Shown here: piece by piece, positions 35,597-44,403 of the stretch
Layout of the letters: every line of letters begins with the position of its first letter
Numbering within the stretch: the first letter of the stretch is position 1
Translations under genes and position numbers: made by a program
Notes under the pieces: model-generated
What the model was told of the DNA's origin: nothing
The model's input: only the letters and a program-made list of their open reading frames with translations
Database searches by the model: none
From: Arthrobacter sp. C2
Lineage (GTDB): Bacteria; Actinomycetota; Actinomycetes; Actinomycetales; Micrococcaceae
NCBI GenBank assembly: GCA_024207135.1
Contig: CP042428.1
Location: 1,922,001-1,986,000, forward strand
DNA length: 64,000 nt
Direction of reading: 5' to 3'

Positions 35597-36088
35597 ATGA
35601 GCGAAGAGAACGAGCAAGCCAAGACCAGCACCAACGCCGAGGACATCCAGGCGGCCTTGGGCGTTGAACCGAAGACCGTCGGCAACGAGCCGGCCACCCA
35701 CCTGGAGATGATGATCCGCGCCGCCCAGAATGATCCGGCGCTAAACGGACAGGTCATCGCCAGCTTCATGAACTCGGAAGTGTATTTCCTCAGCCGTGAG
35801 GAGGTCTCCGGCGAAACCACCAACGCGCAACCGATGCTGCTGCAGAACGCCGCCGGCGAACCCGTCATCGCCCTGTTCACCCACCTGGCCCGGATCCCGG
35901 GTGCCTACATCGACGTCGCACCCTACGGGGTGCAGCTGCTGGGCGGCACCATCATCCGCTCGCTGCAAGACACCGGGCTGGTCATCAACCCGGGCCACGA
36001 GCTCTGCCTGGAGATCGACGCCGCCGGGGTGAAGACCATCCGCCAGGAATTCAACCTCGACGGAAGCCTGAAAAACCCCTCGAAGTAG
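35597..36088 (+). CDS. SseB-like protein of unknown function
   Basis: A 163-residue cytoplasmic protein with a hydrophilic first 30 residues and then an SseB N-terminal-like fold (NDPALNGQVIASFMNSEVYFL, then PVIALFTHLARIPGAY and GVQLLGGTIIRSLQDTGLVINPGHE). The family role is unclear. ATG 35597 is chosen; ATG 35585 is in frame and neither has a well-spaced Shine-Dalgarno. It is divergent from the fumarase gene and monocistronic. Confidence 0.75.
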   Translation: MSEENEQAKTSTNAEDIQAALGVEPKTVGNEPATHLEMMIRAAQNDPALNGQVIASFMNSEVYFLSREEVSGETTNAQPMLLQNAAGEPVIALFTHLARIPGAYIDVAPYGVQLLGGTIIRSLQDTGLVINPGHELCLEIDAAGVKTIRQEFNLDGSLKNPSK

Positions 36089-36151
36089 GCCCACGGTTCA
36101 TCCCGCCTGCATGGGTGGCCGGAATCACGGGCCACGGCCCGCCGCGAGGTC

Positions 36152-36157
36152 TAGAGT
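36152..36157 (+). promoter_or_regulatory. Leaderless-type -10 box (khtT)
   Basis: TAGAGT is followed by the 6-nt spacer GGGATC and ATG 36164. Confidence 0.5.
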
Positions 36158-36163
36158 GGGATC

Positions 36164-36646
36164 ATGAATTTTGAAGATACGTCGCTGCCCGGCCTGGGCG
36201 TCCGTCGCGAAATAACCCTCGCGTCCGGGCGCCGGGTGGGCGTGGTGATCCTGCGTGACGGAACCATGCAGCTGATCATTTCCCAGCGCGAGGACCCCGA
36301 CGCCTGCGCCGCGGCCATACCGCTGAGCACCGAAGAGGCCGGGGCCATCGGCGCCATGCTCGGTGCACCGCAACTGGTCACCCAGCTGTCGGACCAGCAC
36401 CGAGACTTGCCCGGGGTCAACACGCAGCAATTCGTGCTCAGCCACGAAAGCCCGTACGTGAACCAGACCCTCGGGGACACCCACCTGCGCACCCGCACGG
36501 GCGTCTCGGTCGTCGCGATCTCACGCAGCGGCAGCGTCTTCCCCTCCCCCAGCCCCGGGTTCGAGCTCAATGCCGGGGACGTGCTGGTCATCGTCGGAAC
36601 CTCTGCAGGGTTGGAAAACGCAGCGCACCTGATCAACGACGGCTAA
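36164..36646 (+). CDS. khtT: K+/H+ antiporter regulatory subunit, KhtT-like
   Basis: A 160-residue cytoplasmic protein. The N-terminal half is an AmhM/KhtT-like domain, and the C-terminal half is a TrkA-C (RCK_C) domain (RTRTGVSVVAISRSG, then FELNAGDVLVIVGTSAGLE). In Bacillus, KhtT gates the KhtU antiporter in response to pH and nucleotides including c-di-AMP. It is followed 18 nt later by the antiporter gene, as in the Bacillus operon. A leaderless -10 box precedes it. Confidence 0.88.
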   Translation: MNFEDTSLPGLGVRREITLASGRRVGVVILRDGTMQLIISQREDPDACAAAIPLSTEEAGAIGAMLGAPQLVTQLSDQHRDLPGVNTQQFVLSHESPYVNQTLGDTHLRTRTGVSVVAISRSGSVFPSPSPGFELNAGDVLVIVGTSAGLENAAHLINDG

Positions 36647-36664
36647 GGGAGAGGTGCACGGGAC

Positions 36665-37852
36665 ATGGACGGCACCGCGCTGATCTTGGTTGAGCTTGGC
36701 GCCGTTTTCTTGGGGCTTGGGTTGTTGGGGAGGCTGGCCGCCAGGGTCGGCATGTCCCCCGTTCCGTTGTACCTGCTGGGCGGGCTGCTCTTTGGCAGCG
36801 GCGGCATGGTCAACCTGGCGGGCATTTCCGAGTTCGGGGAGATCGCCAGCGAAATCGGGGTGATCCTGCTCCTGCTGATGCTGGGCCTGGAATACACCGC
36901 CCGCGAACTTGTCACCGGCTTAAAGGGGGCCTGGCTCGCCGGGATCGTGGACCTGGTGCTGAATTTCACCCCGGGCGCCGGACTGGCCCTGCTCATGGGC
37001 TGGGGCTTTCCCGGGGCACTGGTCCTGGGCGGAGTCACCTATGTCTCCTCCTCCGGCATCATCGCCAAGGTCCTTTCGGACCTGGGCAGGCTGGGCAACC
37101 GGGAAACACCGGTGGTGCTCTCCATCCTGGTGCTCGAGGACCTGGCCATGGCCATCTACCTGCCGGTGCTCACCGCCACACTGGCCGGGCTCAGCTTCCT
37201 GGGCGGCCTGCGTGCGGTCGGCATCGCGCTGGGCACCATCACCCTGGTCTTGTTGGCGGCACTGCGCTTCGGCCCGCAGATCTCCCGGCTGATCCACTCC
37301 TCGGACCGCGAAAACTTCCTGCTCAAGCTGATCGGCGCCGCACTGCTGGTCGCAGGCCTCGCCTCGGCGCTGCAGGTGTCCGCCGCGGTCGGCGCCTTCA
37401 TGCTCGGCATCGCGATTTCCGGGTCCACCGCGCACTCGGCGACCAAGATCCTCGAGCCGCTGCGTGACCTGTTTGCCGCGATGTTCTTCGTGGTCTTCGG
37501 GCTGAACACCGATCCGACCACCATTCCCGCAGTGCTGCCGATGGCGGTCCTGCTGGCCGTTGTCACCTCGCTGACGAAGGTCGCCACCGGTGTCTGGGCC
37601 GCCAGACGCGCCGGCATCGGGGTCCCCGGGCGCATCCGCGCCGGCCTGGCCTTGATTGCCCGCGGCGAGTTCTCCATTGTCATTGCCGGCTTGGCCGTCG
37701 CTTCCGGGGCGGTCACCGGCGAGCTGGCAGCGCTCGCAACCGCCTATGTGCTGCTGCTGGCGGTCCTCGGCCCCGTGGCGGCCCGCCTGGCCGAGCCTCT
37801 GTCCCGTCCGTTCCTGTCCAAGGCCGCACCGGAGCCGGACACCGCTTTTTGA
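36665..37852 (+). CDS. khtU: K+/H+ antiporter membrane subunit, KhtU-like (CPA2)
   Basis: A 395-residue CPA2-family cation/proton antiporter with about 12 helices, lacking the cytoplasmic RCK tail of KefB/C. That role falls to the separate KhtT. GLEYTARELVTGLKGAWLAG and GVTYVSSSGIIAKVLSDLG are typical of helices 3-5. It exports K+ under alkaline or high-K+ conditions. GGAGAGG upstream provides the ribosome site. Confidence 0.9.
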   Translation: MDGTALILVELGAVFLGLGLLGRLAARVGMSPVPLYLLGGLLFGSGGMVNLAGISEFGEIASEIGVILLLLMLGLEYTARELVTGLKGAWLAGIVDLVLNFTPGAGLALLMGWGFPGALVLGGVTYVSSSGIIAKVLSDLGRLGNRETPVVLSILVLEDLAMAIYLPVLTATLAGLSFLGGLRAVGIALGTITLVLLAALRFGPQISRLIHSSDRENFLLKLIGAALLVAGLASALQVSAAVGAFMLGIAISGSTAHSATKILEPLRDLFAAMFFVVFGLNTDPTTIPAVLPMAVLLAVVTSLTKVATGVWAARRAGIGVPGRIRAGLALIARGEFSIVIAGLAVASGAVTGELAALATAYVLLLAVLGPVAARLAEPLSRPFLSKAAPEPDTAF

Positions 37853-37941
37853 CGCGCCCGGGATCGCCGATTAGGTTTTCGCACCCCACCTTGGGATATG
37901 CTGTTTTCTGCCCGGGCGGCCATTAGGCTTCCCGGAGCACT

Positions 37942-38012
37942 GCGGGCGTAGCTCAATGGTAGAGCGCCAGCTTCCCAAGCTGGACACGCGGGTTCGATTC
38001 CCGTCGCCCGCT
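37942..38012 (+). tRNA. tRNA-Gly (anticodon CCC)
   Basis: A 71-nt cloverleaf: acceptor GCGGGCG/CGCCCGC, D-arm AGCTCAATGGTAGAGC, anticodon stem CCAGC/GCTGG with loop TTCCCAA, T-arm CGGGTTCGATTCCCG. The discriminator is T, and CCA is not encoded. It reads GGG codons. Confidence 0.97.
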
Positions 38013-38021
38013 CGCAAGCAT

Positions 38022-38050
38022 GTGGGACCCGGCCGGCGGCCGGGTCCCAC
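38022..38050 (+). terminator. Strong hairpin after tRNA-Gly
   Basis: A perfect 13-bp stem starting GTGGGACCCGG with a 3-nt loop, 9 nt after the tRNA end. It probably terminates or processes the tRNA transcript. Confidence 0.65.
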
Positions 38051-38111
38051 GTCGTTAAGGCCTTCGCGCAGCGCGGGGCCACCAACAGCGGGAAGCAGGC
38101 CCTTAAACCTC

Positions 38112-39038
38112 ATGAGCGGAGTACTCTCTGGTTTTGCCGTGGTCTGGACCGTCATCGCCGTGGGGTATTTCGTCGGGCGGACCGGCGTGCTGGGAGAGAA
38201 CGCCCGCTACGTGCTCAACCGGCTGACCTTCTTCGTCGCCAGCCCGGCCCTGCTGTTCACCACCCTGGCCGACTCCAACCCCGCCTCGGTGCTTGGCCCG
38301 TTCCTGGGTGTTGCCGCGCTTTCCTCCCTGGCCACCGCCATTGCCTTCGTGCTGGTGACCCGCTGGTGGCTGCGCCGGGATTTGACCGAGTCGACCATCG
38401 GCGCCATGAGTGCTTCCACCGTGAACTCGGCCAACCTGGGGTTGCCCATTGCCCTGTACGTCCTGGGCGACATGGCCCATGCGGCGCCGGTGATCCTGTG
38501 GCAGCTGGCCCTCTACTCCCCCGTGTGCCTGGCCATCCTGGATGCCAGCACCTCGAGGCACCGCACCACGGTGTTTTCCATGCTGGTCCAGACCCTGAAA
38601 AACCCGATGATCGTCGGATCGTTGGCGGGCCTGGCGTGTGCGTTGTTCGACATCAGGCTCCCCCAGCCGCTGGCCGACCCCATCGAGCTGATCGCCGGGG
38701 CCTCGATCCCGGCTATGCTCATCGCCTTCGGCATTTCGCTGGTGGGTTCCAAGCCCCTCGAGGCCTCCGGCGGCCGGAGGGCCGACACCCTGGTGGCCAC
38801 CGGCATGAAGCTGGTGTTCCAGCCCGTGGTCGCCTGGGCGCTGGCCGTGTGGGTGTTCCGCCTGGATCCCCACGCCGTGTTTGTCGCGGTCATCATGGCC
38901 GCACTTCCCACGGCCCAGAACATCTTCGTCACCGCCTCGCGCTACGAGCGCGGCATCGTCCTGGCCAAGGACACCGTCCTGCTCACCACCATCGTCGCGG
39001 TCCCGGCCATGATGCTCGTTCCCCTGTTGCTGACCTGA
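38112..39038 (+). CDS. AEC-family (auxin efflux carrier-like) transporter
   Basis: A 308-residue membrane protein with about 10 helices in two inverted five-helix repeats. Bacterial AEC/MleP-type members carry malate, malonate or amino acids; the substrate is not determined. NSANLGLPIALYVLGD and AALPTAQNIFVTASRYERG are the conserved crossover segments of the two repeats. ATG 38112 is chosen by the start of the first helix. The frame remains open back into the tRNA, which is not meaningful. Confidence 0.88.
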   Translation: MSGVLSGFAVVWTVIAVGYFVGRTGVLGENARYVLNRLTFFVASPALLFTTLADSNPASVLGPFLGVAALSSLATAIAFVLVTRWWLRRDLTESTIGAMSASTVNSANLGLPIALYVLGDMAHAAPVILWQLALYSPVCLAILDASTSRHRTTVFSMLVQTLKNPMIVGSLAGLACALFDIRLPQPLADPIELIAGASIPAMLIAFGISLVGSKPLEASGGRRADTLVATGMKLVFQPVVAWALAVWVFRLDPHAVFVAVIMAALPTAQNIFVTASRYERGIVLAKDTVLLTTIVAVPAMMLVPLLLT

Positions 39039-39241
39039 GCTTCTTCCCGGATTGGCACCGGGTTGCGGGCCGGAACGCGACATGGCGACGCACTTCGGAA
39101 CAAAGGGCTTATGCGATTCCCACCTCCGTGTTAGCGTCTGATCAAGGTTCACTTGTTCGGCATCCGGTGCCCGCCTCGATTCGCGACGGCGGCAGCTGCC
39201 GGGCGGCGGGTGGACGACCGTGACCGAAAGGACCGTTTCCC

Positions 39242-40063
39242 ATGAAGCGCCACATCATCGCCCTGGCCACCGCCGCATTGCTCGCCGTGTCGGTCACCGG
39301 GTGCAGCGGCTCCACCGATCCTTCCGGGTCCCCTTCCGCCAGCGGCACCGCGACCGGCCTGACGCTCAAGCAGGTCCAGGATGCCGGGGTGCTGAAGATC
39401 GGCACCGAGGGAACCTACAAGCCGTTCTCCTTCCACGAGGGAGGGACCGGCGCGCTGACCGGCTTCGACGTGGACGTCGTCACCGCCGTGGCCCAGAAGC
39501 TGGGCGTGAAGCCGCAGTTCGAGGAAACCCAGTGGGATGCGATCTTTGCCGGACTGGAAGCCGGGCGCTCCGACGTGATCGCCAACCAGGTCTCCATCAC
39601 CCCGGAGCGCGAGGCCAAGTACGAGTTTTCCAAGCCCTATACCGTGAGCACCGGGGTCATCGTGACCAAGTCCGGCAATACCGACATTTCCTCCTTCGCG
39701 GATTTGAAGGGCAAGACCACCGCCCAGTCCCTGACCAGCAACTGGCAGCAGCTGGCCAAGGACTCCGGGGCGAATATCGAGGCCGTCGAGGGCTGGGCCC
39801 AGGCCATCACCTTGCTGAAGCAGGGCCGCGTCGATGCCACCATCAATGACAAGCTCACCTACCTGGATTCGCAGAAAACCAAGCAGGACGACGGCATCAA
39901 GATCGCCGCAGAGACCGCCGAGAAGTCCCTCAGCGCCATGGCCTTCCGGCAGGGCAGCGAGGACCTGGTCAAGGCCGTGGACAAGGCGCTCGAAGAGCTC
40001 TCGAGTGACGGGACCCTGTCCACGATCTCCGATAAGTACTTCGGGGCCGACGTCACCAAGTAG
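39242..40063 (+). CDS. Amino-acid ABC transporter substrate-binding lipoprotein
   Basis: A 273-residue SBP_bac_3 protein with a lipoprotein signal (lipobox VTGC, Cys21) and a Ser/Gly-rich linker. Fold markers are LKIGTEGTYKPFSFH, TGFDVDVVTAVAQKLG and SDVIANQVSITPEREAKYEFS. Overall it resembles cystine-binding TcyA/FliY. It captures a polar amino acid, possibly cystine, for the permease and ATPase that follow. AAAGGA lies upstream of the ATG. It is the first gene of a three-gene operon. Confidence 0.92.
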   Translation: MKRHIIALATAALLAVSVTGCSGSTDPSGSPSASGTATGLTLKQVQDAGVLKIGTEGTYKPFSFHEGGTGALTGFDVDVVTAVAQKLGVKPQFEETQWDAIFAGLEAGRSDVIANQVSITPEREAKYEFSKPYTVSTGVIVTKSGNTDISSFADLKGKTTAQSLTSNWQQLAKDSGANIEAVEGWAQAITLLKQGRVDATINDKLTYLDSQKTKQDDGIKIAAETAEKSLSAMAFRQGSEDLVKAVDKALEELSSDGTLSTISDKYFGADVTK

Positions 40064-40129
40064 TTTCCTGCAGCATCGCGGACTGCAGCCCGGCGGCCCG
40101 CGATTCCACCGTGCGAAGGAGCCCTGCCC

Positions 40130-40795
40130 ATGGACATCAATTGGGAACTTATCGGCGATTCCCTCTGGCCCATAGTGCTGGGCGGGCTGAGCGGCACCAT
40201 TCCGCTGTCGCTGGCAAGCTTTGCCATCGGCCTGGCGATTGCGCTGGTCATGGCGCTGATGCGGCTGAGCCGAAACCCGGTGGTGTCCTTCATCGCCCGG
40301 GCGTACATCTCGGTGATCCGCGGCACCCCGTTGCTGGTGCAGCTCTTCGTCATCTTCTACGGGCTGCCCTCCATCGGCGTGACCCTGAGCCCGTGGCCAA
40401 GCGCCATCATTGCCTTCTCGATGAACGTCGGCGGCTATGCGGCGGAGGTGATCCGGGCGGCCATCCTTTCGGTCCCCAAGGGGCAGTGGGAGGCCGGCTA
40501 CACCATTGGCATGTCGCGCACCACCACGCTGCGCCGGCTGATCTTGCCGCAGGCGGCCAGGGTTTCCGTCCCGCCGCTGTCAAACACATTCATTTCCCTG
40601 GTCAAGGACACCTCCCTGGCCTCGCTGATCACATTCACCGAGCTGTTCCGCCGCGCCCAGGAAATCGCCGCTTTCAGCCAGGAATTCATGCTCGTCTACA
40701 TCGAGGCAGCCCTGGTGTACTGGGTGTTCTGCCTGGTGCTTTCCTCGGGCCAGACCCGACTGGAAAGAAGGTTTGACCGCTATGTCGCACACTGA
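40130..40795 (+). CDS. Amino-acid ABC transporter permease
   Basis: A 221-residue HisM/TcyB-type permease with five helices and the EAA loop EAGYTIGMSRTTTLRRLILP contacting the ATPase. AAGGAG precedes the ATG. It is probably a homodimer, because only one permease gene is present. Its last 14 nt overlap the ATPase gene. Confidence 0.93.
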   Translation: MDINWELIGDSLWPIVLGGLSGTIPLSLASFAIGLAIALVMALMRLSRNPVVSFIARAYISVIRGTPLLVQLFVIFYGLPSIGVTLSPWPSAIIAFSMNVGGYAAEVIRAAILSVPKGQWEAGYTIGMSRTTTLRRLILPQAARVSVPPLSNTFISLVKDTSLASLITFTELFRRAQEIAAFSQEFMLVYIEAALVYWVFCLVLSSGQTRLERRFDRYVAH

Positions 40796-41561
40796 CCCCG
40801 GCAACGCCCGGCCCCTGCTGAGGGCCACCGACCTGCAAAAGAGCTTCGGCGAGCACCAGGTGCTCAAGTCCATTGACCTGTTGATCGGCAAGGGGCAGGT
40901 CCTGGCATTGATCGGACCGTCCGGTTCCGGCAAGACCACGGTGCTGCGCTGCCTCAACGGGTTGGAGATCCCCGACGGCGGCGAGGTGGCCTTCGACGGC
41001 GGACCGGCGGTGGCCTTCGCCCCGGGCACCACGCAGAAGCAGGCGCAGGTGCTGCGCACCCGCAGCGCCATGGTGTTCCAGAACTACAACCTCTTCCCGC
41101 ACATGACGGTGCTGGAAAATGTCATCGAGGGCCCCCTCCAGGTCCAGCGCCGCAAACGCGTCGAGGTGGTCGCCGAGGCCGAGTCCCTGCTGGCCCGGGT
41201 CGGGCTGGCCGAGAAGCGCGACCAGTATCCGCACCAGCTCTCCGGAGGCCAGCAGCAGCGCGTCGGCATTGTCCGGGCGCTGGCGCTGAAGCCGTCGCTG
41301 CTGCTCTTCGACGAGCCGACCTCGGCCCTGGACCCGGAACTGGTGGGAGACGTGCTCAGGGTGATCAAGGAACTCGCCGACGAGGGCTGGACCATGGTGC
41401 TGGTGACCCACGAGCTGGCCTTCGCCCGGGAGGTCGCCGATGAGATCGTATTCATGGACCAGGGCGTGGTCGTCGAGCGCGGGCATCCCGAGGTGGTGCT
41501 GCGCACCCCGCAGAACGAGCGCACCAAGCAGTTTGTGCACCGGCTGCTCAACCCGTTCTAG
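40782..41561 (+). CDS. Amino-acid ABC transporter ATP-binding protein
   Basis: A 259-residue GlnQ/TcyC-type ATPase: Walker A GPSGSGKTT, Q-loop VFQNYNLFPH, signature LSGGQQQRVGI, Walker B LLLFDEPTSALD and switch His in VTHELAFA. ATG 40782 has AAGAAGG 10 nt upstream; a TTG nine bases earlier is less likely. It contains a slightly longer loop (about residues 65-85) than GlnQ between strands. Confidence 0.93.
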   Translation: MSHTDPGNARPLLRATDLQKSFGEHQVLKSIDLLIGKGQVLALIGPSGSGKTTVLRCLNGLEIPDGGEVAFDGGPAVAFAPGTTQKQAQVLRTRSAMVFQNYNLFPHMTVLENVIEGPLQVQRRKRVEVVAEAESLLARVGLAEKRDQYPHQLSGGQQQRVGIVRALALKPSLLLFDEPTSALDPELVGDVLRVIKELADEGWTMVLVTHELAFAREVADEIVFMDQGVVVERGHPEVVLRTPQNERTKQFVHRLLNPF

Positions 41562-41626
41562 GGACCGCCGCCCTGACGGGAGAAAAAGAATTGGTGCGCC
41601 CACCACCACGGACGTGTTCCAGACCG

Positions 41627-41632
41627 TAGGCT
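41627..41632 (+). promoter_or_regulatory. Leaderless-type -10 box (HerA-like gene)
   Basis: TAGGCT is followed by the 6-nt spacer ATGGAC and ATG 41639, which decides between two in-frame ATGs. Confidence 0.45.
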
Positions 41633-41638
41633 ATGGAC

Positions 41639-43342
41639 ATGGCCAAGATGACGACATCCCAGCACGTGGAAACCATAACCGCCGGTTACGCCTTCGAAGG
41701 CCCGGCCGTGACACTCGGAGCGGCGCTGGTCGATGACCAGCTCTTCCCCGAGGCGCAGGTCCGCTTGCCGCTGCGCATGATGAACCGGCACGGACTGGTG
41801 GCCGGCGCCACCGGCACCGGCAAGACCATCACCTTGCAGCTGATGGCCGAGCAGCTCTCCTCCCATGGGGTCCCGGTGTTCCTGGCGGACATCAAGGGCG
41901 ACCTCACCGGACTTTCCACCCCGGGAACACCCACGGAAAAACTCACGGCGCGCACCGCCTCGGTCGGCATGGCCTGGGAAGCGAAGTCCTTCCCCGTGGA
42001 GTACTACTCTCTGGGCGGGGACGGGCAGGGGATCCCGATCCGGGCCACCATCTCCTCCTTCGGCCCGTTGCTTCTCTCGCGGATCATGGAGTTGAACGAG
42101 ACCCAGGAATCCTGCCTGCAGCTGATCTTCCACTACGCGGACACCAAGGACCTCGAGCTGCACGACCTCAAGGACCTCCGCGCGGTCATCACGCATCTGA
42201 CCAGCGACGAGGGCAAGACCGAGCTCGAAGGGCTGGGCGGGGTCTCCAAGGCCACCGCCGGGGTGATCCTGCGCGAGCTGGTCACCCTGCAGGCCCAGGG
42301 CATGGAGTCCTTCTTCGGCGAACCGGAATTCGACACCGCCGAGCTGCTGCGCCAGGCTCCCGACGGGCGGGGAATCATCAGCTGCCTGGAACTTCCCACG
42401 CTCATGGAAAAGCCGGTGCTCTTCTCCACCTTCATGATCTGGCTGCTGGCCGATCTCTTCTCCGAGCTGCCCGAGATCGGAAACCCGGAGAAGCCGAAGC
42501 TGGTGTTCTTCCTCGACGAGGCCCACCTGCTCTTCAACGGGGCCTCCAAGGCGTTCCTGGCCTCGATCACCGCCACGGTGCGGCTGATCCGTTCCAAGGG
42601 CGTCGGGGTGTTCTTCGTGACCCAGACGCCCAAGGACGTCCCCGCGGACGTGCTCGGGCAGTTGGCCAACCGCGTCCAGCACGCGCTGCGCGCCTTCACC
42701 CCGGACGACGCCAAGGCCCTGAAGGCCACCATCTCCACGTTCCCCACCAGCGACTACGACCTGGATGCGGCGTTGACGCAGGCCGGGACCGGTGAAGCGG
42801 TGGTCACCGTGATGAACGAGAAGGGCGCGCCGACCCCGGTGGCCTGGACCCGGATGTGGAGCCCGGAATCGACCATGGGCCCCTCGGCGCCGGAAACGGT
42901 TTCCGGGATCATTGGCACCTCGGCCCTGATGCAGGTCTACGGCACGGCCGTGGACCGGGAGTCCGCGTACGAGAAACTCACCGCGGGCGCCGCGGCGCCT
43001 GCCGCCGCCCAGGTCCCCACCGGCGGATCGGTGGCCGCACGCGTGCCCGGTCCGGGCCAGTCCCAGGCCGACATCGATGCCGCTGCCCGCGAAATCGAGG
43101 AATCGATCCTGGGCCGGCCCTCGTCGATCCCCCATTCCGCACCGGAACCCGGCGCCACCGATTACGCCATGCCCGAACCTCCGGCGACCGCGAAGAGAGC
43201 CCCCGGCCGCAAGGCAAGTGCCCCCGCCCCCGCGCCGAAACCCGACAATCCCGTGCTTGACATGGCCTTGCAGGCCGCAAACATGATCGGCAGAGAGCTG
43301 TTTCGCGGCATGTTCGGCACCAAGCGGCGCCGCCGCCGCTAG
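41639..43342 (+). CDS. HerA-like ATPase (DUF853 family)
   Basis: A 567-residue ATPase of the HerA/FtsK superfamily, DUF853 branch. Walker A is GATGTGKT (56-63), Walker B is LVFFLDEAHLLF (Asp293-Glu294), and VGVFFVTQTPKDVP is the sensor region. The last 130 residues are Ala/Pro-rich and end in a basic GTKRRRRR tail that could bind nucleic acid. HerA proteins pump DNA, often with NurA nuclease, but no nuclease gene is adjacent. DUF853 members are also seen as stand-alone ATPases of unknown task. The leaderless box favours ATG 41639 over 41633. Confidence 0.85.
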   Translation: MAKMTTSQHVETITAGYAFEGPAVTLGAALVDDQLFPEAQVRLPLRMMNRHGLVAGATGTGKTITLQLMAEQLSSHGVPVFLADIKGDLTGLSTPGTPTEKLTARTASVGMAWEAKSFPVEYYSLGGDGQGIPIRATISSFGPLLLSRIMELNETQESCLQLIFHYADTKDLELHDLKDLRAVITHLTSDEGKTELEGLGGVSKATAGVILRELVTLQAQGMESFFGEPEFDTAELLRQAPDGRGIISCLELPTLMEKPVLFSTFMIWLLADLFSELPEIGNPEKPKLVFFLDEAHLLFNGASKAFLASITATVRLIRSKGVGVFFVTQTPKDVPADVLGQLANRVQHALRAFTPDDAKALKATISTFPTSDYDLDAALTQAGTGEAVVTVMNEKGAPTPVAWTRMWSPESTMGPSAPETVSGIIGTSALMQVYGTAVDRESAYEKLTAGAAAPAAAQVPTGGSVAARVPGPGQSQADIDAAAREIEESILGRPSSIPHSAPEPGATDYAMPEPPATAKRAPGRKASAPAPAPKPDNPVLDMALQAANMIGRELFRGMFGTKRRRRR

Positions 43343-43375
43343 GGAGGGTCGGCGCGAACCACGCCGAATTCCCGG

Positions 43376-43381
43376 TAGCCT
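43376..43381 (+). promoter_or_regulatory. Leaderless-type -10 box
   Basis: TAGCCT is followed by an 8-nt spacer (TGGACACA) and ATG 43390. The box and spacer closely resemble those of the SDR gene at 56.5 kb. Confidence 0.4.
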
Positions 43382-43389
43382 TGGACACA

Positions 43390-44385
43390 ATGAGCGAACG
43401 TTTATCTCCCACAAGGGTCGCCGCCACATGGGCGGCGGCCCTTGTGGTGCTGGCCGTCCTGGCCTTTGCTGCCATTGCCCTGGTCAACCACAACTCCTTC
43501 GGACCCGCCCAGAAGGTCAAGGAACTGCATGTGCATCTCACCCGCGGCGAAGGCGCCGCGGCACTGGGGCTGCTCCAGGCCACGGTCCCCAAGGGCAATG
43601 CCCTGCTGCTTGACGGCGAGGGCCTGAAGGCCGCCAGCGCCGACGTCAAGGACTTCACGGTGGGCAAGCCCGAAAAGGTCGCCGGCGCCGATGACCTGGC
43701 CACCGTCACGGCAACCTACTCCATCCACGGGGTGCAGCAACAGACGACCTACCAACTGGAACGCACGGGCCGCAGCTGGCTGTTCTTCGAGAACTGGTCG
43801 TTTGTGCCCACGACGCTTCCCACCGTGGCGATCTCCGCGAACACCACCAACGAGGTGGTCGTGAATGCGCGCCCCGCCCCGCTGGTCAAGGGCAAGACCA
43901 CGGTCCCGGTGTTTGTTCCGGCCGTCATCGACACCAGCTTCGCCACCCCGAACTTCCGGGCCGACTCGCGCGGCCTGGCGGTCACCGGGTTCTCGAAGAA
44001 GGCCACCGAGGTCAAGCTTCGCACGCAGCCCACCAAGAAGCTGCTCGACGAGGTCAACAAGCAGATCACCGCGTACCTGGATGACTGCGCAAAGCAGCAG
44101 GTCCTCATGCCCGCGGGCTGCCCGATGAGTTACTCCACCACTGCGCGGGTGCGTTCGGATTCCATCCACTGGAGCATCGTCGACTACCCCTCGGCCGAGA
44201 TCGTGGCCTACGACGGCTCGTGGGCCCTGCGCCCGCTGACGGTCAAGGCACGCTTGGACGTCACCGAACAGGACCTGCGCACCGGGCGGTACACCGAGCG
44301 GACCGTTGATGACAGCTTCGGGTTCACCGCCGTGCTCAAGGCCAGCACCACCAAGGTCAGGGTCACCCCGGTTTCCAGCGAGTAG
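43390..44385 (+). CDS. Membrane-anchored extracytoplasmic protein, unknown function
   Basis: A 331-residue protein with one N-terminal helix (about residues 10-33) and a large outside domain. There is no lipobox and no clear cleavage site, so it is probably anchored. Two repeat-like halves each hold a beta-rich stretch (VTATYSIHGVQQQTTYQLER and SFGFTAVLKASTTKVRV). Two cysteines in the region DDCAKQQVLMPAGCP could form a disulfide. No known domain is recognised. It follows the HerA-like gene by 47 nt but has its own promoter-like box. Confidence 0.78.
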   Translation: MSERLSPTRVAATWAAALVVLAVLAFAAIALVNHNSFGPAQKVKELHVHLTRGEGAAALGLLQATVPKGNALLLDGEGLKAASADVKDFTVGKPEKVAGADDLATVTATYSIHGVQQQTTYQLERTGRSWLFFENWSFVPTTLPTVAISANTTNEVVVNARPAPLVKGKTTVPVFVPAVIDTSFATPNFRADSRGLAVTGFSKKATEVKLRTQPTKKLLDEVNKQITAYLDDCAKQQVLMPAGCPMSYSTTARVRSDSIHWSIVDYPSAEIVAYDGSWALRPLTVKARLDVTEQDLRTGRYTERTVDDSFGFTAVLKASTTKVRVTPVSSE

Positions 44386-44403
44386 CCGCCCGGTTGCCGG
44401 GTC

